A DNA stretch of 9,477 nt. Origin: JAUSIF01 sp964620215 (GTDB taxonomy: Bacteria > Pseudomonadota > Alphaproteobacteria > Rhizobiales > Xanthobacteraceae). Of this stretch, positions 1-6,248 are shown one piece after another; within the stretch, counting starts at the first letter, position 1; each line of letters begins with the position of its first letter. The stretch spans positions 1 through 9,477 of the forward strand of contig CAZUJE010000111.1 of NCBI GenBank assembly GCA_964620215.1, given 5' to 3'. A model generated the notes under the pieces. That model was not told the DNA's origin, did not search any database, and saw only the letters and a list, made by a program, of their open reading frames with translations. Made by a program: the position numbers and the translations under genes.

Positions 1-1251
1 ATCCCGATCCTTGGCACGTCGCCGGACATGATCGATCTTGCGGAAGACCGCGACAGGTTCAAGTCGCTGCTGGAGAAATTAAATCTCCGCCAGCCCGAAA
101 ACGGCATCGCGAAAAGCGCCACGGAGGCGAAGAAGATTGCGGAGCGCATCGGATTTCCCGTCGTCATCCGTCCGTCCTATGTGCTCGGTGGCCGCGCGAT
201 GGAAATCGTCCACGATATGCCTTCGCTCGAGCGCTACATGAAAGAGGCCGTCGTCGTATCGGGCAAGAGTCCGGTGCTGATCGACCGCTACCTGTCGGAC
301 GCCATCGAAGTGGACGTGGATGCGCTCTCCGACGGCAAGGATGTGTTCGTCGCCGGCATCATGGAGCATATCGAGGAAGCAGGCATTCATTCCGGCGACA
401 GCGCCTGCTCGCTGCCGCCGCGCTCGCTCAGTGAAAAAACGCTGAAGGAACTGGAGCAGGAAACGCGCGCGCTGGCGCTGGCGCTGAAGGTCGGCGGACT
501 GATGAATGTGCAATACGCGATCAAGGACGGCGATATCTATGTGCTCGAAGTGAATCCACGCGCCTCGCGCACAGTGCCGTTCGTTGCGAAAACCATCGGC
601 ATTTCCATCGCAAAACTCGCAGCCCGCGTGATGGCGGGTGAGACAGTCGCCAGTTTCAAGCTTGCTAAGCCGAAATTTTCGCACATCGCAGTGAAAGAAG
701 CCGTTTTCCCGTTCGCGCGGTTTCCAGGCGTCGATACGGTGCTCGGGCCGGAGATGCGCTCAACCGGCGAGGTGATGGGTCTCGACTACGACTTCTCGAT
801 TGCGTTTGCGAAAAGCCAGATCGGCGGCGGCAGTATGCTGCCGAAAAAAGGCACAGTATTCGTCTCGGTGAAGGAAGTGGACAAACAGCGCATCCTCGAA
901 GCGATCCGCGGTCTTGCTCAACTCGGTTTCAAGATCATCGCCACTTCAGGCACGCAGCGATTTTTGAAGGAAAACGGAATCGAAGCGGAGAAGGTGAACA
1001 AGGTTCTGGAGGGACGTCCGCATATCGTGGACGCGATCAAGAACGGCGGCGTGCAACTGGTATTCAACACCACCGAAGGCGCCGAAGCCCTGAAGGATTC
1101 CCGCTCGCTGCGCCGCGAGGCCCTCTTGCATAAAGTGCCCTATTACACCACACTTTCAGGTGCCGTCGCAGCGGCACAGGGAATCAAGGCCTATCTGGCC
1201 GGTGATTTGGAGGTCCGAGCGCTGCAAACTTATTTCGGCGGCAGCGCCTGA
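1..1251 (+). CDS. carB: carbamoyl phosphate synthase large subunit, 3' part
   Basis: Partial gene: the frame is open from base 1 (codons for IPILGTSPDM precede the first ATG at 28) and ends at TGA 1249-1251, giving the last 416 residues of a protein usually about 1,070-1,160 long. CarB makes carbamoyl phosphate from ammonia (supplied by CarA), bicarbonate and two ATP, feeding pyrimidine and arginine synthesis in the cytoplasm. Residues about 1-280 are the second ATP-grasp half, with the family signatures SYVLGGRAMEIV and LEVNPRASRTVPFVAKTIG. Residues about 282-416, from KKGTVFVSV on, are the C-terminal MGS-like allosteric domain that binds effectors such as UMP and ornithine in the E. coli enzyme. 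greA follows 135 bases later on the same strand, an order I recall from related alphaproteobacteria. No frameshift or missing motif is seen in the visible part. Confidence 0.97.
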   Translation: MPILGTSPDMIDLAEDRDRFKSLLEKLNLRQPENGIAKSATEAKKIAERIGFPVVIRPSYVLGGRAMEIVHDMPSLERYMKEAVVVSGKSPVLIDRYLSDAIEVDVDALSDGKDVFVAGIMEHIEEAGIHSGDSACSLPPRSLSEKTLKELEQETRALALALKVGGLMNVQYAIKDGDIYVLEVNPRASRTVPFVAKTIGISIAKLAARVMAGETVASFKLAKPKFSHIAVKEAVFPFARFPGVDTVLGPEMRSTGEVMGLDYDFSIAFAKSQIGGGSMLPKKGTVFVSVKEVDKQRILEAIRGLAQLGFKIIATSGTQRFLKENGIEAEKVNKVLEGRPHIVDAIKNGGVQLVFNTTEGAEALKDSRSLRREALLHKVPYYTTLSGAVAAAQGIKAYLAGDLEVRALQTYFGGSA

Positions 1252-1262
1252 CTCTACGCTTG

Positions 1263-1292
1263 CCCCGGCGGCGACGGGGGTGTTCGTTTTTT
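1263..1292 (+). terminator. weak candidate terminator after carB
   Basis: A five-pair GC stem (CCCCG 1263-1267, CGGGG 1275-1279) has a seven-base loop and is followed, after seven bases, by six Ts at 1287-1292. It lies 11 bases past the carB stop. The stem is short and the T run is not directly attached, so it may only attenuate transcription into greA. The rest of the 1252-1386 gap shows no clear promoter. Confidence 0.3.
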
Positions 1293-1386
1293 GTTCCGCT
1301 ATCGCAGCGTCCGGATGGGCCGGAGCGCGAAGGCGGTTTTTGACTTTCTCGTCCGGGCAAATTTCCGGCGAGGTGGAGAGAAGAAG

Positions 1387-1860
1387 ATGGAAAAGATCCC
1401 GATGACGGCGTCCGGTTTTGCCGCCCTCGAGGCCGAATTGCGCGAACGGCAGACCGTCGAGCGCCCGCGCATTATTTTGCAGATCACCGAGGCTCGCGGC
1501 CATGGCGACCTGTCGGAGAACGCCGAATATCATGCCGCGAAGGAATCGCAGTCCCTCAACGAAGGCCGCATCGCGGAGCTTGAGGACAAGATTTCGCGCG
1601 CCGAAGTGATCGATGTGTCTAAACTCTCGGGCGACACGATCACCTTTGGCGCGAGTGTGACGCTCATCGACGAAGACACCGACGAAAAGAAAGCTTGGCA
1701 GATCGTCGGCGAGACCGAAGCCGACGCGAAGGCCGGCCGTATCTCGATCACTTCCCCCTTGGGACGCGCGCTGATCGGCAAGAAGAAGGGCGCGTCGGTG
1801 GAAGTGAATACGCCAAAAGGCGCCAAGGGCTACAAGGTGCTCAAGATCGACTGGCACTGA
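1387..1860 (+). CDS. greA: transcription elongation factor GreA
   Basis: GreA enters the secondary channel of backtracked RNA polymerase and stimulates cleavage of the transcript 3' end, so that stalled or misincorporated complexes restart. The 157-residue product matches the usual length (158 in E. coli). Residues 1-75 form the N-terminal coiled-coil hairpin; its tip carries the acidic pair D41 and E44 in the hallmark GDLSENAEYHAAKE. Residues about 80-157 are the globular FKBP-like domain that binds polymerase, with ITSPLGRALIGKKKG. I chose ATG 1387 because the family begins M-x-x-I-P-M-T and GGAGAG lies at 1374-1379; the same frame is open further upstream (TTG 1291) but that extension has no family similarity. 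The gene lies alone between carB and an exported-protein gene 67 bases downstream. Confidence 0.97.
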   Translation: MEKIPMTASGFAALEAELRERQTVERPRIILQITEARGHGDLSENAEYHAAKESQSLNEGRIAELEDKISRAEVIDVSKLSGDTITFGASVTLIDEDTDEKKAWQIVGETEADAKAGRISITSPLGRALIGKKKGASVEVNTPKGAKGYKVLKIDWH

Positions 1861-1927
1861 GGTCCGCACCTCGCCTTGTATTCGCCAGACTGCGCCGCGA
1901 TCTTCTTCGATCAACGGAGTGAGCGTC

Positions 1928-2386
1928 ATGACCCGCCGCGAATTTGTATCTGGACTGTCCGTCACCGCGCTGGCGCTTGCCATTGCGGCGTCGCCGGAAG
2001 CGGCATTCGCGCAGGGCCGTAACGCCATCAATATCGATCTCCGTCCGATCGAATCCCGCGATGGGCGCAATGCGCATACCATTCTGTTGCGGCAGCGCCT
2101 TCAACAGAGCCTGGTGCAGGCATTCGCGGGGCGGTCCGTGCCACCGATGACCGTGCGCATTTATCGGATGATTCTGGCGGCCAGTTCATTTTCTGGCGGC
2201 GGCGCGCGGGGCAGTGCGGGCACGGATTATCTGGAAGGCGAGATTCTGGTCGGCGGGCGTTCGATTCCGTTGCTCATCACGCAAGATGCGGAGTCGGCGG
2301 GATATTGGCGCTCTCCCGACTTTGACCAGAAGCGCGTAATTGGCCTTGCCGATGCTTTCGCCGGATGGGCGAAGCGGAAGGTCTAA
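1928..2386 (+). CDS. Tat-exported protein of unknown function
   Basis: I do not recognise this 152-residue protein. The N-terminus is a clear twin-arginine signal: TRREFVSGLSV (R3, R4), a hydrophobic stretch at residues 10-21 and a likely cleavage after AFA, residue 28. The mature part of about 124 residues is soluble and would sit in the periplasm. It has an acidic/basic start (NIDLRPIESRDGR), a glycine-rich loop (FSGGGARG) and a C-terminus ending AFAGWAKRKV; there is no cysteine, lipobox or membrane segment. Tat export suggests folding or cofactor binding before export, but no cofactor motif is visible. ATG 1928 is chosen because GGAG at 1916-1919 sits eight bases ahead; an in-frame GTG at 1919 overlaps that site. 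It ends six bases before the convergent Lrp-type gene. Confidence 0.85.
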   Translation: MTRREFVSGLSVTALALAIAASPEAAFAQGRNAINIDLRPIESRDGRNAHTILLRQRLQQSLVQAFAGRSVPPMTVRIYRMILAASSFSGGGARGSAGTDYLEGEILVGGRSIPLLITQDAESAGYWRSPDFDQKRVIGLADAFAGWAKRKV

Positions 2387-2392
2387 CCTGTT

Positions 2393-2860
2393 TCAGTCTT
2401 CCAGCGGAACGCTCGCTTCATCCTTGGAGCGGCGCAGCGAGAGCGAAGTTTTCACGTTCCGCACATTGGGGGCGGAGGTGAGTTCAGCGACGAACGCCTG
2501 AAACGCCGGGAGATCGGGCGCCACGCATTTCAGGATGAAATCCGTCTCGCCCGACAACATCCAGCATTCACGCACCTGCGGCATCTTGCGGATGTGTTCC
2601 TCGAACTTCGCAAGATCAGGCTCCGCCTGGCTGTTCAGATTGACCATCGCAAACGCAATGAGTTCGTAGCCCAGCGTTTTTTCGTCGAGCAGCGCCCGAT
2701 AGCCGCGGATGATGCCGGCTTCCTCCAGTGCACGCATCCGGCGCAGGCAGGGCGGCGCGGAGATGCCGACGCGGCGGGAGAGTTCGACATTGGTGATCCG
2801 CCCGTCGCGCTGTAACTCGCTCAGGATTTTCCAGTCGATCGAATCGAGCTCGTCACGCAT
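2393..2860 (-). CDS. Lrp/AsnC family transcriptional regulator
   Basis: This 155-residue DNA-binding protein closely resembles Lrp. Residues 5-55 hold the winged helix-turn-helix (LDSIDWKILSELQRDGRITN, then VGISAPPCLRRMRALEEAGII). Residues about 66-145 are the RAM ligand-binding and oligomerisation domain, with SGETDFILKCVAPD in the effector-pocket region. Lrp proteins form dimers to octamers or larger and sense amino acids, usually leucine or a branched or sulphur amino acid; the effector here cannot be told from sequence. ATG at 2858-2860 is chosen because family members start at this point; the frame runs further up to 2986 but the extra 42 codons look like the leader region. Only a weak GGGAAA precedes the start. 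It diverges from trxB across 205 bases, so trxB is a possible target, and autoregulation is common in the family. Confidence 0.93.
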   Translation of the reverse strand: MRDELDSIDWKILSELQRDGRITNVELSRRVGISAPPCLRRMRALEEAGIIRGYRALLDEKTLGYELIAFAMVNLNSQAEPDLAKFEEHIRKMPQVRECWMLSGETDFILKCVAPDLPAFQAFVAELTSAPNVRNVKTSLSLRRSKDEASVPLED

Positions 2861-2871
2861 GGATTTCCCAT

Positions 2872-2886
2872 TTCCCCGCCGGGGAA
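2872..2886. promoter_or_regulatory. 15-base palindrome upstream of the Lrp-type gene
   Basis: TTCCCCG-C-CGGGGAA is a perfect seven-plus-seven inverted repeat with one central base. It lies 11 bases ahead of the minus-strand start codon at 2860, where a bound regulator would block or modulate the gene. It does not match the AT-rich E. coli Lrp consensus, so the link to autoregulation is inferred. In RNA it could also form a hairpin over the ribosome binding region. Confidence 0.4.
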
Positions 2887-3003
2887 TTAGCCGCACGTGT
2901 ATGCGCGAGGGCGTTCCCGCGCAAGCGGTGTGGACCTGAGTCGCGCCAATCGCGAGGCCGTGAACAAGGAATATCAGTTTATCCAAAGGTACTTGCGCTC
3001 GGT

Positions 3004-3032
3004 TTGCAGGATCGGGCCGGACACGCCATATC
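3004..3032 (+). promoter_or_regulatory. candidate promoter of trxB
   Basis: TTGCAG (3004-3009) and CATATC (3027-3032) are separated by 17 bases and lie 33 bases ahead of the trxB ATG. Both hexamers only partly match the alphaproteobacterial housekeeping consensus. The divergent gap 2861-3065 must hold promoters for both genes; apart from the palindrome at 2872-2886 I see no other strong signal in it. Confidence 0.28.
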
Positions 3033-3065
3033 TAGCTACGGAATTTACGCATCGTGGGAAGTGAA

Positions 3066-4034
3066 ATGGCAAGCGAGCACGTACGTCTCGTGATTATCGG
3101 CTCCGGCCCGGCGGGCTACACCGCTGCGATCTATGCCGCGCGCGCCATGCTTGCCCCGGTTCTGATCGCGGGCCAGCAGCCCGGCGGCCAGCTCACTATT
3201 ACCACCGATGTCGAGAACTATCCGGGTTTTGCCAAGGTCGTGCAGGGGCCGTGGCTGATGGAAGAAATGCGCCAGCAGGCCGAGCATGTCGGCACGCGCA
3301 TCGTCAGCGATCATGTTTCGAAGCTGGATCTGTCCAAGCGGCCGTTTCGCATGGAGCTGGAATCCGGCGATGTGTTCCTGGCCGACAGTGTGGTTGTCGC
3401 TACAGGGGCACAGGCGAAGTGGCTGGATATTCCTTCCGAGCAAAAATTCCGCGGGGCAGGGGTTTCAGCCTGCGCCACCTGTGACGGCTTTTTCTTCCGC
3501 AACAAGGAAGTGCTGGTCGTCGGCGGCGGCAATACCGCGGTCGAGGAGGCTTTGTTCCTCACGAATTTTGCGACCAAGGTGACAATCGTTCACCGGCGCG
3601 ATCATTTCCGCGCGGAGCGCATCTTGCAGGATCGGCTTTTCCGTAACCCTAAAATAGAAGTGATCTGGGATACGCAGATCGATGAAATCCTCGGCGAGCA
3701 GTCGCCGCTAAAGGTGAATAAGGTTCGCCTGAAGAATGTGAAAACCGGCGCGATCACCGAAAAGAATTTCGACGGCGTGTTCATCGCGATCGGCCACCAG
3801 CCGGCGACCGAGCTTGTGAAGGATCAGTTGAAGATGAAGCCGAACGGCTATGTCTGGACCGCGCCGGATTCGACGGTCACTTCCGTGCCCGGTGTGTTCG
3901 CGGCAGGGGACATCACGGACGAGACTTACCGGCAGGCCGTAACAGCGGCTGGCCTGGGCTGCATGGCGGCGCTGGAAGCGGAGCGTTTCCTCGCAGTGGA
4001 GGAATCGACGCAGGGCAAGCAGGCGGCGGAATAA
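3066..4034 (+). CDS. trxB: thioredoxin-disulfide reductase
   Basis: TrxB is a cytoplasmic FAD enzyme that passes electrons from NADPH to thioredoxin, which in turn reduces ribonucleotide reductase, methionine sulfoxide reductases and other proteins. The 322-residue product has the normal length. In order it shows the FAD dinucleotide fold GSGPAGYTAAIYAA (residues 12-25), GGQLTITTDVENYPGF, the redox-active pair C136-A-T-C139 followed by DGFFF, the NADPH-binding GGGNTAVEEALFL with HRRDHFRAER contacting the NADPH phosphate, and the C-terminal FAD motif AAGDITDETYRQAVTAAGLG. All key residues are present. ATG 3066 is chosen because it gives the usual short N-terminus; GTG 3054, in frame and preceded by ACGGAA, is a possible alternative. 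The stop overlaps the longest reading of the following LysR gene by one base, so the two are probably cotranscribed. Confidence 0.97.
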   Translation: MASEHVRLVIIGSGPAGYTAAIYAARAMLAPVLIAGQQPGGQLTITTDVENYPGFAKVVQGPWLMEEMRQQAEHVGTRIVSDHVSKLDLSKRPFRMELESGDVFLADSVVVATGAQAKWLDIPSEQKFRGAGVSACATCDGFFFRNKEVLVVGGGNTAVEEALFLTNFATKVTIVHRRDHFRAERILQDRLFRNPKIEVIWDTQIDEILGEQSPLKVNKVRLKNVKTGAITEKNFDGVFIAIGHQPATELVKDQLKMKPNGYVWTAPDSTVTSVPGVFAAGDITDETYRQAVTAAGLGCMAALEAERFLAVEESTQGKQAAE

Positions 4035-4063
4035 TGCCTCTTGCGGGGGAGAAGCGGGGCGGG

Positions 4064-4957
4064 ATGGACTGGGACAAGCTGAAAATCTTTCACGTCGTCG
4101 CCGACGCGGGCAGTTTCACGCACGCGGGCGAGACGCTGGGGCTCTCGCAATCCGCGGTGAGCCGACAGATTTCCGCGCTGGAAGGCGAACTGAGCGTGCC
4201 GCTGTTTCATCGCCATGCGCGCGGCCTGATCCTGACCGAACAGGGCGAGCTTCTTTTCCGCACGGCACATGAAGTGTTCATGAAGCTGGAAGCGGCGAAG
4301 ACGATGCTCACCGACAGCCGGGAGAAGCCGAACGGCGAACTGCGCGTGACCACGGCACTCGGACTTGGGAGTTACTGGCTGTCGGCGCGGCTCGGCGAGT
4401 TTTTCGATTTGTATCCGGACATCCGTATCCAGCTCATTCTGGCGGACGAAGAACTCGATCTCGGCATGCGGGAAGCGGATGTGGCGATCCGGCTGTGGTT
4501 GCCGGTGCAGCCCGATCTTGTGCAGCGGAAACTTTTCACGGTGCATTATCACGCCTATGCCTCGCCGGAATACCTGAAGAAGCACGGCCATCCGCGCTCG
4601 CCGGAGGAACTGGACGAGCGGCATCGTATTTTGACGATTGGCGGGCATGTGCCGCAGTATTACGAGCGCTTGAACTGGCTGCGCGAGGCCGGACGCAAGC
4701 CGAACGATCCGCGCACGCCGGCCATGGTGGTGGACAATGTGGTGGCGCTGAAGGTCGCGGCCGAGCGCGGCGTCGGCATTGCAACGCTGCCGGATTTCCT
4801 CACCGAAAGCTCGATCGGGCTGGTGCGGCTTTTCGCCGACACGGAAGCGCCGACGCTCGACGCCTATTTCGTTTATCCCGAAGAACTGCGGTCGGTCGCG
4901 CGCGTGCAGGTTTTCCGCGACTTTCTCGTTGCCAAGGCGCAACGCTGGAATTTCTGA
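4064..4957 (+). CDS. LysR-type transcriptional regulator
   Basis: The 297-residue product has the standard two-part LysR layout. Residues about 4-62 form the winged helix-turn-helix (KLKIFHVVADAGSFTHAGE, then LGLSQSAVSRQISALEGEL). A linker helix follows, and residues about 90-295 form the periplasmic-binding-like effector domain. The effector and targets are unknown. I chose ATG 4064 because relatives begin MDWDKLK and GGGGAG lies at 4046-4051; the frame also has ATG 4034, which overlaps the trxB stop as TAATG and would add ten residues. Unusually for LysR genes it lies downstream of and in line with trxB rather than divergent from a target, which suggests cotranscription and perhaps redox-linked regulation; the latter is inference. 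Confidence 0.93.
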   Translation: MDWDKLKIFHVVADAGSFTHAGETLGLSQSAVSRQISALEGELSVPLFHRHARGLILTEQGELLFRTAHEVFMKLEAAKTMLTDSREKPNGELRVTTALGLGSYWLSARLGEFFDLYPDIRIQLILADEELDLGMREADVAIRLWLPVQPDLVQRKLFTVHYHAYASPEYLKKHGHPRSPEELDERHRILTIGGHVPQYYERLNWLREAGRKPNDPRTPAMVVDNVVALKVAAERGVGIATLPDFLTESSIGLVRLFADTEAPTLDAYFVYPEELRSVARVQVFRDFLVAKAQRWNF

Positions 4958-5082
4958 CAGCCGGTTCGCGGGCCGTTCCGCATCACAGAACAGTCTATTT
5001 CCGTGCAGCCTTGCGCTGATGTCATGGCCGCCATGCGGCCTGCCTGCTTACTCACGGGCGCCGACAGGAGGATACTTTGTCC

Positions 5083-5195
5083 GTGCCTCAATGTTCGCGC
5101 GCCTACCTCCCCCACTAGCGCGAACCGCCGGATTCCTGGCAGGTGCCCGTCGAGAGACGGAACTCAGCCGGGCCTTCGGGCCCGGCTTTTATTTT
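5083..5195 (+). ncRNA. candidate small RNA with three hairpins
   Basis: The 246-base gap between lysR and msrP has a layout typical of a bacterial small RNA. Hairpin 1 has a perfect eight-pair stem (GTTCGCGC 5093-5100, GCGCGAAC 5118-5125) and a 17-base loop containing CCTACCTCCCCC, complementary to Shine-Dalgarno sequences. Hairpin 2 is CCGTC-GAGA-GACGG at 5147-5160, with a stable GNRA loop. Hairpin 3 is the terminator at 5167-5195. A CCTCC-bearing loop ahead of a terminator is a known feature of several alphaproteobacterial trans-acting RNAs, such as the alpha-r14 and CcsR groups, but I cannot assign this one to a family. The 5' end is a guess: GATACT at 5071-5076 could be a -10 box with a poor -35 (TTACTC 5048-5053). 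It could instead be the untranslated tail of lysR or the leader of a tiny peptide. Confidence 0.45.
5167..5195 (+). terminator. strong intrinsic terminator
   Basis: GCCGGGCC-TTCG-GGCCCGGC (5167-5186) is a perfect eight-pair GC stem with the extra-stable UUCG loop, directly followed by TTTTATTTT. The T run is only on the plus strand, so it ends plus-strand transcripts (lysR read-through or the candidate small RNA) and protects the convergent msrP gene, whose stop is nine bases on. It would work poorly for msrP itself. Confidence 0.9.
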
Positions 5196-5203
5196 GAGGA
5201 AGC

Positions 5204-6160
5204 TCAGAGATAGAGCTTTTCCTTTTCCATACCCTTGTAGAGATCGGCGACGAATTCGCCGTAGCCATTGAAAAGAAGCGTCGGCACGCGGTCGCCTTTG
5301 CCGATGACTTCTTCCGTTGCCTGACTCCAGCGGGGGTGCGCAACCGCCGGGTTCACATTCGCCCAGAAGCCGTATTCGCGCGGCTGCAACTGCTCCCAGA
5401 AACTTTTCGGGCGCTGGTCGGTGAAGGTCACGCGCGTGATCGATTTCACGCTCTTGAAGCCGTATTTCCACGGCAGCACCAGACGAATGGGCGCGCCGAA
5501 CTGTTTTGGCAGCGGCTTGCCGTAAATGCCGGTGGCGATGAAGGCCATCTCGTTGGTGGCTTCCTCGATGGTGACGCCTTCGACATAGGGCCACGGATAG
5601 AAAAAGGATGCGCGCTGGGCCGGCGCCATCGCGCTGTCGAGGAAGGTTTCCATGCGAACATATTTCGCTTTGGATAGCGGCTTGGCGAATTCCACGAGCT
5701 TTGCCATCGGGAATCCGGTCCAGGGCAGCGCCATCGACCATGCTTCCACGCAGCGCATCCGCATCAGCCGCTCTTCCAGCGGCATCGCCTTGATGAGATC
5801 GTCGACGCCGACCGTCTGCTCCTTCTCGACCATGCCGTCGATCTTCACGGTCCAGGGCCGCGTCTTCAGCATTTGCGCGCGGCCGGCGATCTGCTTGTCG
5901 CCGCCGAACTCGTAGAAATTATTGTAGTTCGACGAGATGTTTTCCGGCGTCAGCGGGCGGTCGAGGGTGTATTTCGCATTTTGCTTGGCGGGATACATTC
6001 CGGCCGTCTGATCTTCCTGTGCCAGCGCTGCGCGCGGAAGCGAAGCGGCGGCGGCGATTACGCCTGCGCTCGCCAGCAGCTTGCGGCGGCTGAAAAACAG
6101 ATGTTCCGGCGTTGCCTGCGACTCGGGCATTTCCCAGCCGTGGTGGCGAATGATGTGCAT
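5204..6160 (-). CDS. msrP: protein-methionine-sulfoxide reductase catalytic subunit MsrP (YedY)
   Basis: MsrP is a periplasmic molybdopterin enzyme that reduces methionine sulfoxide in envelope proteins; its electrons normally come from the quinone pool through the heme membrane protein MsrQ. The 318-residue precursor begins with a Tat signal (FSRRKLLASAGV, R25-R26, cleavage probably after ALA at residue 47), fitting a cofactor loaded in the cytoplasm. The sulfite-oxidase-type fold follows, with ISSNYNNFYEFG (residues 76-86), the molybdenum-ligating C137 in MRCVEAWSM, the cofactor-region segment FGAPIRLVLPWKYGFKSVK, and the C-terminal NGYGEFVADLYKG. The start at 6160 has GGAG seven bases ahead. 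No msrQ lies on either side: chaA is upstream and lysR is convergent downstream. The 88 bases to chaA contain TTGACT (minus strand, 6226-6231), a possible -35. Confidence 0.96.
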   Translation of the reverse strand: MHIIRHHGWEMPESQATPEHLFFSRRKLLASAGVIAAAASLPRAALAQEDQTAGMYPAKQNAKYTLDRPLTPENISSNYNNFYEFGGDKQIAGRAQMLKTRPWTVKIDGMVEKEQTVGVDDLIKAMPLEERLMRMRCVEAWSMALPWTGFPMAKLVEFAKPLSKAKYVRMETFLDSAMAPAQRASFFYPWPYVEGVTIEEATNEMAFIATGIYGKPLPKQFGAPIRLVLPWKYGFKSVKSITRVTFTDQRPKSFWEQLQPREYGFWANVNPAVAHPRWSQATEEVIGKGDRVPTLLFNGYGEFVADLYKGMEKEKLYL

Positions 6161-6248
6161 GGGACGACTCCAAGTTTTCTTGCTGTTTGCTGGCTAGGGC
6201 GTATCGCGCGCGCCCATCACGGGCAAGTCAACAGGTCGTGGGCGGGCC

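Noticed and set aside
1156..2082. Open frame of 308 codons on the minus strand across the carB end, greA and the exported-protein start
   Set aside because: It runs antisense through three features, including a gap, and its product is low-complexity and resembles no family; greA on the other strand is certain.
2374..2405. GGAAG...CTTCC inverted repeat as a shared terminator of the exported-protein and Lrp-type genes
   Set aside because: Only five pairs with a long loop, inside both gene ends, and no T run on either strand.
3926..4942. Long open frame (338 codons) on the minus strand opposite lysR
   Set aside because: It lies fully opposite well-recognised trxB and lysR coding sequence, its product is rich in H, R and Q with no domain, and GC-rich codon bias explains the lack of stops.
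5026..5040. GGCCGC-CAT-GCGGCC inverted repeat as a lysR terminator
   Set aside because: A six-pair stem with a three-base loop and no T run after it; the terminator at 5167-5195 is far better. It could still be a minor structural element.
4958..5203. tRNA, tmRNA, SRP RNA or RNase P RNA in the lysR-msrP gap
   Set aside because: No T-loop GGTTCGAAT-type box, CCA-type acceptor arm, SRP tetraloop domain or RNase P core sequences are visible.
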